From positions 17,387 through 81,386 of the forward strand of contig NZ_JACJKN010000011.1 in the NCBI RefSeq assembly GCF_016900775.1: a stretch of 64,000 nucleotides of DNA, read 5' to 3'. Numbering within the stretch: position 1 is the first letter of the stretch; each line of letters opens with the position of its first letter. The notes beneath the pieces were generated by a model that saw only the letters and a list, made by a program, of their open reading frames with translations, made no database searches and was not told the DNA's origin. Shown here one piece after another: positions 24,175 through 32,677 of this stretch. Position numbers and translations under genes: made by a program. This DNA is from Olsenella uli (GTDB taxonomy: Bacteria; Actinomycetota; Coriobacteriia; Coriobacteriales; Atopobiaceae).

Positions 24175-25983
24175 CTACTCTATCCCCAGGCGCTCAGAGA
24201 GCTCGAGCCACTCGTCCTCGAGGGCCTCGCGCTCGGCGAGGCACGCGTCGAGCGCCTCCTGCGCGGCCATGAGGGCGGCGTAGTCGCTCGCGTCCACGGT
24301 GGCCATCTCCGCGCGGAGGCGCTCCGGGTCGCCTGCCGTCTTCTCGAGCTTGCGGCTCACCGCGTCGAAGCGCTTCTTGAGCTCGCGGCGCTCCTGGTTG
24401 GTGAGACCGCCCGTGGCGGGGCGAGAAGGACCCTCCGCCCCCGGCTCGTCCGCGGGGGAGGAGGCCGCCCCGCCGCCCTTCTCGCCCAGCAGGCGCAGGT
24501 ACTCGTCCACGCCTCCGGGGACGTGGCGCACGTGGCCGTCTATGAGGGCGAACTGGTCGTCGGTCACGCGCTCCATCAGGTAGCGGTCGTGGCTCACCAC
24601 CAGGAGCGTCCCGGGCCAGCTGTCGAGTAGGTCCTCCATCACGGCGAGCATGTCCGTGTCCAGGTCGTTGCCGGGCTCGTCGAGTACGAGCACGTTGGGC
24701 TCCTCCAGGATGACGCACAGAAGCGCCAGACGCCGACGCTGCCCGCCGGAGAGGTCCTTGATGAAGTTCTGCAGCTCGCGCTGCTCGAAGCCCAGCCGCT
24801 CGATGAGCTGCGTGGGGCTCTGCATCTTGCCGCCCACGAGGTAGCTCCGCTTGTAGCGGCCGAGCAGCTCGAGCACCCGCCAGTCGTCCTTCTCGCCGAG
24901 CGCGTCCAGGTGCTGGCTCATGAAGCCAAAGCGCACCGAGGCCCCGATCTTCACGGTGCCGGACGTAGGCGCAAGCGCGCCCGTCATGAGCGCGAGCAGC
25001 GTGGACTTCCCCGCCCCGTTGGCGCCGAGGATGCCGTAGCGGTCGCCGGGGCCGATGAGCCAGTCCACGTCTCTGATCACGGCGGGTCCGCCCGGGTAGG
25101 CAAAGCTCACGCCGGACATCTCGATGACCTGCTTGCCCAGGCGGGAGACGGCAAGGCGCCTGAGCTCGAGCGGGTTTCTGAGCGGCGGGTCGTTGGCGAT
25201 GAGGGCGCGCGCCGCCTCCACGCGGAAGCGCGGCTTGCTCGTGCGCGCCTTGGCGCCGTGCGCGAGCCAGTTGAGCTCCTTGCGCAGCGTGTTCTGGCGG
25301 CGCTCCTCCATGACGGCGGCCTGGCGGTCGCGCTCCACGCGCTGCTGGATGTAGGCTGAGTAGCCGCCCTCGAAGGGCTCGATGCGGCGGTCGTGGACCT
25401 CCCACATGTGCTCGCAGACCTCGTCCAGGAACCAGCGGTCGTGCGTGACCACGAGGAGCGCGCCCTCCCCCGCCGGCCAGCGGCGGCGCAGATGCTCCGC
25501 CAGCCACTCGATGGCGGCGAGGTCGAGGTGGTTGGTGGGTTCGTCCATGCAGATGACGTCCCAGGTGTGGCAGAGCACGCGGGCCAGGTCCACGCGGCGG
25601 CGCTGCCCGCCGGAGAGCTCGCCCACGGGGGCGTCAAGGGAGAGGTCGCCCACGAGCTCGTCCAGGATCTGGCGGATGCGGGCGTCCGAGGCCCAGGTGT
25701 ACTCCGGCACGTCGCCGAAGATCGCGCGGCGCACGGGGTCCGCGTCCGCGAGCCGGTCGGCCTGGCCGAGGTAGCCCACGGAGATGCTGCGGCGCCACGT
25801 GACCGTTCCGACGTCCGGCTCGAGCACGCGGGCCACGATCTCCAGCAGCGTGGACTTGCCGTCCCCGTTGCGGCCGACGATCCCGATGCGCTCGCCCTCG
25901 TTGATGCCTATGGCCTGGTCCTCCAGCACGCGCTTGCCGGGCCACTCGTGGCCCACGTGCTCGAGTCCGATGAGGATTCCCAT
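24175..25983 (-). CDS. ABC-F family ATPase (Uup-like)
   Basis: The 602 aa soluble protein has two ABC domains with Walker A GRNGDGKST and GANGAGKST, both LSGGQ signatures (GELSGGQ, DLSGGQ), the interdomain linker typical of ABC-F, and a C-terminal coiled coil at about 530-600 as in Uup. ABC-F proteins act on the ribosomal E site or in replication-linked processes rather than in transport. ATG 25983 is chosen because AGGAAGG precedes it; the longer frame crosses the promoter region. Specific role is unknown. Confidence 0.87.
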   Translation of the reverse strand: MGILIGLEHVGHEWPGKRVLEDQAIGINEGERIGIVGRNGDGKSTLLEIVARVLEPDVGTVTWRRSISVGYLGQADRLADADPVRRAIFGDVPEYTWASDARIRQILDELVGDLSLDAPVGELSGGQRRRVDLARVLCHTWDVICMDEPTNHLDLAAIEWLAEHLRRRWPAGEGALLVVTHDRWFLDEVCEHMWEVHDRRIEPFEGGYSAYIQQRVERDRQAAVMEERRQNTLRKELNWLAHGAKARTSKPRFRVEAARALIANDPPLRNPLELRRLAVSRLGKQVIEMSGVSFAYPGGPAVIRDVDWLIGPGDRYGILGANGAGKSTLLALMTGALAPTSGTVKIGASVRFGFMSQHLDALGEKDDWRVLELLGRYKRSYLVGGKMQSPTQLIERLGFEQRELQNFIKDLSGGQRRRLALLCVILEEPNVLVLDEPGNDLDTDMLAVMEDLLDSWPGTLLVVSHDRYLMERVTDDQFALIDGHVRHVPGGVDEYLRLLGEKGGGAASSPADEPGAEGPSRPATGGLTNQERRELKKRFDAVSRKLEKTAGDPERLRAEMATVDASDYAALMAAQEALDACLAEREALEDEWLELSERLGIE

Positions 25984-26100
25984 GCCGGGTTCCTTCCTGT
26001 CGCGGTTCCGGACCATTATAGGGGCCGCCCGCCCCTCTTGCCCCTCGTGGCGCGCCATCCCGCTGTACGATTTGAGGATTTATCGCATGGAATGCCCCGT

Positions 26101-26148
26101 GGCAACGGGTGTCCGGACGCGGTAAACAGCCTTCGGACACCCGTTGCC
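26101..26148. repeat. 15-bp inverted repeat between nfo and the ABC-F gene
   Basis: GGCAACGGGTGTCCG (26101-26115) pairs perfectly with 26134-26148 around an 18-base loop. It lies between nfo and the ABC-F gene, both on the minus strand. Function is unknown; no T-tract follows. Confidence 0.85.
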
Positions 26149-26220
26149 CCGTCGATCTCATGTGATAAAAACGTCAATCGACCGCCCTGCGGCGCGCGGG
26201 ACGAGAAGAGCGCCCGCCCG

Positions 26221-27066
26221 TCACTCCCCCGCCGCGAGCCCGCGCAGCAGCGCGATTTCCTGAGCCCAGCCGGCAAGGCCCGGCTGCGGGGTCTCGAGGA
26301 CCATGGGCAGCCCCGCGAGCCGCGGGTTGGTGACCACAGCGCGGAAGGTCTCGAGGCCGAGCGTGCCCGCGCCAATCCTCTCGTGGCGGTCCTTGTGGGA
26401 GCCGAGCGGGTTCTTGGAGTCGTTGAGGTGGAGGGCCCGCAGGCGAGAGAGGCCGATCACGCGGTCGAACTCGTCGAGCACGCCGTCGAGGTCGCGCGCG
26501 ATGTCGTAGCCGGCGTCGGCCACGTGGCAGGTGTCCAGGCACACGCCGAGAAGCTCGTCGTGCTCCACGCCGTCGATGATGCGGGCCAGTTCCTCGAAGG
26601 AGCGGCCGACCTCGGTCCCCTTGCCCGCCATGGTCTCCAGCAGGACCGTGGTGCGCTGCCCGGGCACAAGCACCTCGTTCAGGCCCTCGCAGATGAGGCG
26701 GACCCCCTCCTCGGCGCCCTGCTTGACGTGGCTCCCGGGGTGGAAGTTGTAGAGGTGGCCGGGCAGGCGCTCCATGCGCGCCAGGTCCTCGCGCATCGCG
26801 CGGCGGGCGAACTCCACGGTCTCGGGCTTCGCGGAGCAGAGGTTGTACGTGTAGGGCGCGTGGGCCACGAGCGGGCCGATCGCGTGCTCGTCCAGCGTGG
26901 CGAGAAACGCGGCGAGGTCGGCGTCGTCAAGCTCGCGCGCGTTGCCGCCGCGCGGGTTGCGCGTGAAGAACGCGAACGTGGTGGCGCCGATGGAGACGGC
27001 GTCTTCCGCCATGGCCGCGTAGCCGTTGGCCGTCGAGAGATGGCAGCCTACAACCAGATTCCTCAC
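26221..27066 (-). CDS. nfo: Deoxyribonuclease IV (AP endonuclease)
   Basis: The 281 aa TIM-barrel enzyme has the three-zinc-site motifs of endonuclease IV: LETMAGKGTEVG, LDTCHVADAGYD and HLNDSKNPLGSHKDRHE. It cuts 5' of abasic sites in base-excision repair. The start is GTG 27066, overlapping the coaBC TGA (GTGA), with CGGGAG upstream, so translation is coupled to coaBC. The upstream palindrome lies in the coaBC end just before this ribosome site. Confidence 0.95.
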   Translation of the reverse strand: MRNLVVGCHLSTANGYAAMAEDAVSIGATTFAFFTRNPRGGNARELDDADLAAFLATLDEHAIGPLVAHAPYTYNLCSAKPETVEFARRAMREDLARMERLPGHLYNFHPGSHVKQGAEEGVRLICEGLNEVLVPGQRTTVLLETMAGKGTEVGRSFEELARIIDGVEHDELLGVCLDTCHVADAGYDIARDLDGVLDEFDRVIGLSRLRALHLNDSKNPLGSHKDRHERIGAGTLGLETFRAVVTNPRLAGLPMVLETPQPGLAGWAQEIALLRGLAAGE

Positions 27067-28334
27067 GCCTGGCTCCCGTCTGCGAATTGGGGACTGTCCC
27101 CAATTCGCATATGCAAATTGGGGACAGTCCCCAACTTGTCGAGGATGGCGTCGGCGACGGCGGGGAGGGGCAGGGTCTCGAGCTGCTCCACGCCGGTGGC
27201 GGAGACGAGCGCCACGCGGTTGGTGTCCGCGCCGAAGGTGGACTCGGGGCGGCTCACGTCGTTGGCCACGATGAGGTCGGCCCCCTTGCGGCGGAGCTTC
27301 TCGGTCGCGTGGGCGATGAGGTCGTCCGTCTCGGCGGCAAACCCCACCACCACGCGCGACCCCTTCTCGGCGCAGAGCTCCGCCAGGATGTCCGCCGTCT
27401 CCGCGAGCGGGATCGCGTTCAGGTGCTCGCGGGACTTCTTGAGCTTGTGGTCGGCCGGCGCGGCGGGCGCGTAGTCGGCCACGGCGGCGCTGCAGATCGC
27501 GGCGTCGGCGTCCGCGAAGGCCGCGAGCATGGCGTCGCGCATCTGCGCCGCGCTCTCTACGTTAATGCGCCGCACGCCGGCGGGGGTGGCGAGCGTCACG
27601 GGCCCGGCCACGAGGGTGACCTCGGCCCCGCGCCGCGCCGCGGCCGCGGAGATGGCGAAGCCCATCTTGCCCGTGGAGCGGTTGGCGATGTAGCGCACGG
27701 GGTCGATGGCCTCGTGCGTGGGGCCGGCGTTCACGAGCAGCCGGATGCCGGCGAGGTCGCGCGGCGCGAGCAGCGCGAGCGCCACGGCCACGATCTCGTC
27801 CACGGCCGCGAGCTTGCCCTCGCCCACGTCGCCGCAGGCGAGCCGGCCGCTGTCGGGGCCCACGAAGCTCACGCCGCGCGCGCGGAGCGTGGCGGCGTTC
27901 GCCTGCGTGGCCGGGCTCTGCCACATGTGGACGTTCATGCCCGGCGCCACGAGCACGGGGCAGCACCCCCAGCACGCGAGCAGCGTCGTGGTGAGGCAGT
28001 CGTCGGCGATCCCGCAGGCCATCTTCGCCATGACGTTCGCCGTTGCGGGCACCACGACGGCGGCGTCCGCCCACTCGGCGAGCTCGATGTGCGGGATGGC
28101 GGAGCCCGGGTGCCCGTAGAGCGAGGTCGCCACGGGCGCGCCGGAGAGCGCCTCGAAGGTGGCGGCGCCCACGAAGCGCGCGGCGTCCTCGGTCATGGTC
28201 ACGCGGACCTCGCAGCCCGCCTTCTGGAGGCCGCGCAGCACCTCGCACGCCTTGTAGGCGGCTATCCCCCCGCAGACGGCGAGAAGGACGCGCGGCCCAC
28301 GGCCCTCGCGCGCGGCGGCGCCCTCCCCGCTCAC
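27063..28334 (-). CDS. coaBC: Bifunctional phosphopantothenoylcysteine decarboxylase / phosphopantothenate-cysteine ligase
   Basis: The 423 aa product has an N-terminal flavin decarboxylase half (LLAVCGGIAAYKA, the histidine in GSAIPHIELAEW, PATANVMAKMACG) and a C-terminal ligase half (NAGPTHEAIDPVRYIANRSTGKMG). Together they make 4'-phosphopantetheine for coenzyme A. The normal protein end, about LPAVADAILDKL, is followed by 24 extra residues encoded by a palindromic element. GTG 28334 overlaps the upstream stop (GTGA) and follows GAGGAGGGG. Confidence 0.95.
   Translation of the reverse strand: MSGEGAAAREGRGPRVLLAVCGGIAAYKACEVLRGLQKAGCEVRVTMTEDAARFVGAATFEALSGAPVATSLYGHPGSAIPHIELAEWADAAVVVPATANVMAKMACGIADDCLTTTLLACWGCCPVLVAPGMNVHMWQSPATQANAATLRARGVSFVGPDSGRLACGDVGEGKLAAVDEIVAVALALLAPRDLAGIRLLVNAGPTHEAIDPVRYIANRSTGKMGFAISAAAARRGAEVTLVAGPVTLATPAGVRRINVESAAQMRDAMLAAFADADAAICSAAVADYAPAAPADHKLKKSREHLNAIPLAETADILAELCAEKGSRVVVGFAAETDDLIAHATEKLRRKGADLIVANDVSRPESTFGADTNRVALVSATGVEQLETLPLPAVADAILDKLGTVPNLHMRIGDSPQFADGSQA
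27082..27138. repeat. Double palindrome inside the 3' end of coaBC
   Basis: Two units with core TTGGGGAC-N-GTCCCCAA (27088-27104 and 27118-27134) flank GCATATGC, so the whole 57 bases also form one larger inverted repeat. It is translated in frame as the last residues of CoaBC. Confidence 0.93.
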
Positions 28335-29053
28335 TCCTGCCCCTCCTCGGAGGTGATGAGCATGCGGTGGCAGTACGGGCACTCCGTGATCTCGTCCCCG
28401 TGGGAGAGGTCGTGGAACTGGCTCGGCTGGAGCTTCACGCGGCAGACCGAGGGGACGTTGCCGTTGAGGCGCTCGACGGCGAGGCCCCTGAAGCGCTTCC
28501 TGGCGGCCTCGTAGGTGGCGAGGTGCCCGGCCGTGAGCGCGCCCGCCGCGGCCTCGCGCTCACGCGAGAGCGAGACGATCTCGGCCCTGATGCTCTTGGA
28601 GCCCTCGTCGAGCGAGGCCTGCGTGGCCGCGCGCTCAGACTCGATGCGCTCCTCGGTGCGCCGGGCGTTTCGCTCCGCGCGCTCGAGCCGCTCGAGCCGC
28701 TCCCGGGCGGGCCCGAGTGCGTACTCGCACTTCTCGATCCGCTTGGCGAGCGAGGTGAGCTGGCGCTCGTAGTCGCGCAGCTCCCGGTGCGTGAGGGCGC
28801 CGGAGTCCGCCTGGGCCTGGACCTCGGCGGACTTCTCGCGGTAGTGCGCGAGCTCGGCCTCGGTCTCCTCGATCTCTATCTGCGCGTCCTTGCGCTGCCC
28901 GACGATGCCCGTGAGCTCGGCCGCGACCTTCTTGCGCGCGAGCTCGATGGTCCTGAGGCGGGTCTGCTGGGGCATCTTGGCCAGGCTCGAGGCGAGCTTG
29001 AGGAGCCTGAGGTCGAGGTCCTGGAGGGAGAGGAGTGCTGCTGCTTCGGTCAT
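28331..29053 (-). CDS. Coiled-coil protein with degenerate C4 zinc ribbon (CT398-like)
   Basis: The 240 aa product is mostly a long coiled coil (about 10-175) followed by a C-terminal zf-RING_7-type ribbon. The usual first CxxC is reduced to one Cys (Cys204, then R-V-K), while the second pair CPYC at 225-228 remains. CT398 folds as a hairpin of two long helices; roles proposed for relatives concern the cell envelope or nucleic acids and remain uncertain. It is overlapped by coaBC and starts 12 bases after the cysteine desulfurase stop, so it is part of one long operon. Confidence 0.8.
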   Translation of the reverse strand: MTEAAALLSLQDLDLRLLKLASSLAKMPQQTRLRTIELARKKVAAELTGIVGQRKDAQIEIEETEAELAHYREKSAEVQAQADSGALTHRELRDYERQLTSLAKRIEKCEYALGPARERLERLERAERNARRTEERIESERAATQASLDEGSKSIRAEIVSLSREREAAAGALTAGHLATYEAARKRFRGLAVERLNGNVPSVCRVKLQPSQFHDLSHGDEITECPYCHRMLITSEEGQE

Positions 29054-29065
29054 CGGTTCCCCTTG

Positions 29066-30256
29066 CTATCTGCGCCCGCGACGTCGGTCGCCGGCATGGT
29101 CACGTACGATGTCGAGAAGTGCCTCGCCGAGGCGGTCGAGGTCATGGTCGCCCACGCGCTCGTCGAAGGAGACGCGCAGCGACCCGAGGGCGCTCTCGCG
29201 CGCCACCCCCATGGCGAGAAGGACGTGGCTCGCGTCGAGCGAGCCGGAGGAGCAGGCCGAGGCGGCGGAGACCTCGAAGCCGGCCTGGTCGAGCTCGAGG
29301 ACGAGCGTCTCGGAGTCGAGCCCGGGCACCATGACGCTCACGATGCCGGGGAGGCGCGACGTCCCGTCGTAGGGCACGGCCGCCGTCTCGAGGACGCCCG
29401 TCCCGGGGGCGCAGAGCTGCCGCGCGAGCCGCTCGGCGCGGCGGGAGACGGCCTCGACGGTCCGGGGCAGCGCCCCGCAGGCCGCGCGGGCCGCCGCGGC
29501 GAAGGCGAGGGCGCCGCGCACGTCCTGGGTGCCCGCGCGCAGGCCGCGCTCCTGGCCGCCGCCGAAGGTGAGCGGACGGAGCGGCGCGCGGCCGCGGACG
29601 AGCAGCGCGCCCACGCCGACGGGGCCGCCGAGCTTGTGCGCGGCGACGCTCGCGGCGTCGACGTCGGCGAGGCCGAGCGGCAGGTGCCCGAAGGCCTGGA
29701 CGGCGTCCGTGTGGAAGAGGGCGCCGGCGGCGTGCGCGGCGCGGGCGAGCTCGCCCACGGGCTGGCAGACGCCGGTCTCGTTGTTGGCCGCCATGACAGA
29801 GACGAGGGCGCAGGTCTTGTCGACGAGGCCCTCGAGCGCCGCGGGCCGCACCACGCCGTCGCGCCCGGGGCGCGCGAGGCGCACCTCGAAGCCGCGCTCG
29901 CGCAGGACGGGCGCGAGGTCGAGGACCGAGTCGTGCTCGATCGCCGAGAGGACCACGCTCCTGCGCCGCGACGCCCGCGCGCGGGCGCCCTCGGCGAGGC
30001 CGAGGACGGCGAGGTTGTTCGACTCGGTGCCGCCCGAGGTGAGGATGACGTCGGAGGGGCGGAAGCGCCCGCCCGCGCACCGGGCGAGGTCTGCCCGGGC
30101 GCCGTCGAGGGCGCGGGCCGCGGCGCGCCCGAGCGTGTGGAGCGAGTTGGGGTTGGCCCCGGCGATCTCGCTCGCCTCGTAGGCGCGCTCGGCGGCGAGC
30201 GACTCCTCGCGCGCGGGCGCGGAGGCGGCGTAGTCCAGGTAGGTGGGTCGCGTCAC
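29066..30256 (-). CDS. Cysteine desulfurase (NifS/IscS family)
   Basis: The 396 aa PLP enzyme has the Schiff-base lysine in SVAAHKLGGPVG and the active-site loop SAASACSSGSLDASH carrying the catalytic Cys. It releases sulfur from cysteine for Fe-S clusters or tRNA thiolation. The start is taken as GTG 30256, five bases after the rpe stop, because the sequence from VTRPTYLDYAA begins the family; the ribosome site there is modest (GAAGGGC). No iscU or thiI is adjacent, and mnmA may lie elsewhere. Confidence 0.9.
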   Translation of the reverse strand: MTRPTYLDYAASAPAREESLAAERAYEASEIAGANPNSLHTLGRAAARALDGARADLARCAGGRFRPSDVILTSGGTESNNLAVLGLAEGARARASRRRSVVLSAIEHDSVLDLAPVLRERGFEVRLARPGRDGVVRPAALEGLVDKTCALVSVMAANNETGVCQPVGELARAAHAAGALFHTDAVQAFGHLPLGLADVDAASVAAHKLGGPVGVGALLVRGRAPLRPLTFGGGQERGLRAGTQDVRGALAFAAAARAACGALPRTVEAVSRRAERLARQLCAPGTGVLETAAVPYDGTSRLPGIVSVMVPGLDSETLVLELDQAGFEVSAASACSSGSLDASHVLLAMGVARESALGSLRVSFDERVGDHDLDRLGEALLDIVRDHAGDRRRGRR

Positions 30257-30261
30257 GGGGC

Positions 30262-30942
30262 TCAGGCCCTTCTCGACGTGCCGCTCGTGCCGGACGCGCG
30301 GATCGCGGCGATGGCGGCGGAGCGGTCCGCGGTGCCGAAGACGGAGCTGCCCGCCACGAGCACGCTGGCGCCCGCGGCCGCGACCTCGGCCGCGTTTCTC
30401 GCCGTGATGCCGCCGTCGACCTCGATGGCGGGGCTCACGCCCTGCTCGTCGCACATGCGGCGCAGGCGGCGGAGCTTGCGCAGGGACGACTCGATGAAGC
30501 GCTGGCCGCCGAAGCCGGGGTTCACGGTCATGACGAGCACCATGTCGAGCTCGCAGAGGATGGGCTCGAGCAGGCACACGGGCGTCGCCGGGTTGATGGC
30601 AATCGACGCCTTGGCGCCGCGGTCCTTGATGAGCGAGACGAGCCGGTGGGCGTGGGAGGTCGCCTCGTAGTGGAAGGAGACGACGTCGGCCCCCGCGTCG
30701 AGGTACCTCTCGACCATCTCGTCGGGGTTGGAGATCATGAGGTGGACGTCGACGGGGAGCTCCGTGGCGGACTTCACGGTGCGCAGCAGGTCGATGCCGA
30801 AGGAGAGGTTGGGGACGAAGTGCCCGTCCATGACGTCGTAGTGCAGGAGGTCGGCCGAGGAGACGTCGGCGAGTTCGTCGGCGAGGCGGCGGAAGTCGGC
30901 GGAGAGGACCGAGGGGGCCACCCTGATCTCATCGTTCATCAT
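30262..30942 (-). CDS. rpe: Ribulose-phosphate 3-epimerase
   Basis: The 226 aa TIM-barrel product has APSVLSADF, HYDVMDGHFVPN, DVHLMI, MTVNPGFGGQRFI and VDGGI, with the metal-binding His and catalytic Asp residues. It interconverts ribulose-5-phosphate and xylulose-5-phosphate in the pentose phosphate pathway. Its start overlaps the gpsA stop (ATGA); two ATG codons lie in tandem. Confidence 0.95.
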   Translation of the reverse strand: MMNDEIRVAPSVLSADFRRLADELADVSSADLLHYDVMDGHFVPNLSFGIDLLRTVKSATELPVDVHLMISNPDEMVERYLDAGADVVSFHYEATSHAHRLVSLIKDRGAKASIAINPATPVCLLEPILCELDMVLVMTVNPGFGGQRFIESSLRKLRRLRRMCDEQGVSPAIEVDGGITARNAAEVAAAGASVLVAGSSVFGTADRSAAIAAIRASGTSGTSRRA

Positions 30943-31979
30943 GCGTTCTCCTTGTCTTGCGTTGCGATTCCGTAGAACTCCTCGGTGGGGCGGCGGCCGA
31001 GGAGGGCGTCGGTCGCGGTGAGCACGTCGACCTCCCCGCGGAGCACGGCGTGGACCGCCTCGGTGATGGGCACCTCGACCCCGTGCGCGCGGGCGAGCGC
31101 AAGGACGCTCTCGGCCGCCCGGGCGCCCTCGACGACCATGCGCGTGCGCGCCTCGTAGGACTCGAGCGTCTCGCCGCCGGCGAGCGCCTCGCCGAAGGTG
31201 CGGTTGCGCGAGTGGCGCGAGGTGCAGGTGGCCACGAGGTCCCCCATGCCGGCGAGCCCCATCGGCGTCAGGGGGTCGGCTCCGAGCGCGGCGGCCACCC
31301 GGCCGATCTCCGCGAGGCCGCGCGTCATGATGACGGCGAGCGCGTTGTCGCCCGCGCCGAAGCCGGCCGCCGCGCCGCAGGCGATGGCGACGACGTTCTT
31401 GATGGCGCCGCAGATCTCCACGCCCGTGACGTCGCCCGAGACGTAGACCCTGAAGCTCTGGCTGACCACGAGGCCCTGGAGGCGCCGGGCGACCTCGGGG
31501 GTCTCGGAGGCGAGCACGGCGGCGGAGAGCTTGCCGAGGCAGACCTCCTCGGCGTGGTTGGGCCCGGAGAGGACGGCGATGCGCCCCCGGTGGCCCAGCT
31601 CGTCGGCGACCACGTCGAGCATGAGCTCGTTGGTGCCGATCTCCACGCCCTTCGTGAGCACGAGCAGCGGGACGTCGTCCGCCACGAGCCCAGCGAGCGA
31701 GGCACAGGTCCCCCTCAGGTAGGAGGAGGGCACGGCGAGGACGACGACCTCGGCGCCCGCGAGCGCGGACGCGCGGTCGGGCGTGGCGCGGACGTTTCCC
31801 GGGAGCTCGTAGTCCGCGAGGTGGCGCGGGTTGCGGCGCGTGGCGCAGATCGCCTCGGCCACGGCGGCGTCACGGCACCAGAGCGTCACCTCGTCCGCGC
31901 GCGGGGCGAGCAGCCCGGCCATCGCGGTCCCCCACGAGCCCGAGCCCACGACGGCCACGCGTCCGGCGCGGCTGCTCAT
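30939..31979 (-). CDS. gpsA: Glycerol-3-phosphate dehydrogenase [NAD(P)+]
   Basis: The 346 aa product has the nucleotide motif GSGSWGTAMA, the GPNHAEE segment and AIKNVVAIACG with the catalytic lysine. It reduces dihydroxyacetone phosphate to sn-glycerol-3-phosphate, the backbone that PlsY acylates. It follows plsY with an ATGA overlap, placing two consecutive phospholipid steps together. Confidence 0.95.
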   Translation of the reverse strand: MSSRAGRVAVVGSGSWGTAMAGLLAPRADEVTLWCRDAAVAEAICATRRNPRHLADYELPGNVRATPDRASALAGAEVVVLAVPSSYLRGTCASLAGLVADDVPLLVLTKGVEIGTNELMLDVVADELGHRGRIAVLSGPNHAEEVCLGKLSAAVLASETPEVARRLQGLVVSQSFRVYVSGDVTGVEICGAIKNVVAIACGAAAGFGAGDNALAVIMTRGLAEIGRVAAALGADPLTPMGLAGMGDLVATCTSRHSRNRTFGEALAGGETLESYEARTRMVVEGARAAESVLALARAHGVEVPITEAVHAVLRGEVDVLTATDALLGRRPTEEFYGIATQDKENA

Positions 31980-32677
31980 CGCGCCTCACCGTCGCCCTTC
32001 TCGGCCCCCTCGTCCTTCTCGCCCGACTTGTGGAACGAGAAGCGGCGCTCCTCGCCGTGGATGAGCCGGCGGGCGTTCTCGCGGTGCGACCAGATGACGA
32101 CGACGGCCGCCACGACGATCGGCGCGATGGAGACGGGCGGGAAGCCCAGCACGGCGCACCACGCCGGAAGCGACGCGGCCGCGGCGAGCGAGCCGAGCGA
32201 GACGTAGCGCGTGGGCACGGCGAGAAGGACGAAGACGAGCAGCGCCCCCAGCCCCACCGGCCAGAAGAGCCCGAGCGCCGCGCCGAAGCCCACGGCGATG
32301 CCCTTGCCCCCGTGGAAGCCGAGGTAGGGCGAGAAGACGTGCCCGAGGATGCAGGCGAGGAACACGACCGACATCGCGGTGCCGAAGAGCGTGGTGTGGT
32401 CGAGCGAGGCGACGTCTCCCCCTAGCGCGAGCGCCGCGACGGCCCAGCGGGAGACGAGCATCCAGACGAGGCCCTTCAGGACGTCGCAGGCGAGGGTCGC
32501 CGCCGCGGCGGCCTTGCCCACCGAGCGGGCGACGTTGGTGGTGCCGATGTTGCCCGACCCGACGGTGCGCACGTCGACGTGGCCCATCGCGAGCGCGATC
32601 ACGAGCCCGAAGGGGATGCCGCACACGAGGTAGGCGCCGACGGAGAAGACCGCCGTCCAGAGGGCGAGCTCCCCCAT
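31976..32677 (-). CDS. plsY: Acyl-phosphate:glycerol-3-phosphate acyltransferase PlsY
   Basis: The 233 aa membrane protein has the three cytoplasmic PlsY motifs: SGNIGTTNVARSVG, HGGKGIAVGFG and a later segment near YVSLGSL. It transfers acyl groups from acyl-phosphate to glycerol-3-phosphate. A charged C-terminal tail of about 25 residues is longer than usual. The start overlaps the der stop (TGATG) and follows GAGGGGGG. Confidence 0.93.
   Translation of the reverse strand: MGELALWTAVFSVGAYLVCGIPFGLVIALAMGHVDVRTVGSGNIGTTNVARSVGKAAAAATLACDVLKGLVWMLVSRWAVAALALGGDVASLDHTTLFGTAMSVVFLACILGHVFSPYLGFHGGKGIAVGFGAALGLFWPVGLGALLVFVLLAVPTRYVSLGSLAAAASLPAWCAVLGFPPVSIAPIVVAAVVVIWSHRENARRLIHGEERRFSFHKSGEKDEGAEKGDGEAR

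Noticed and set aside
28043..30670. 875 aa plus-strand frame
   Set aside because: Antisense to the zinc-ribbon, cysteine desulfurase and rpe genes, with low-complexity Arg/Gly/Glu content.
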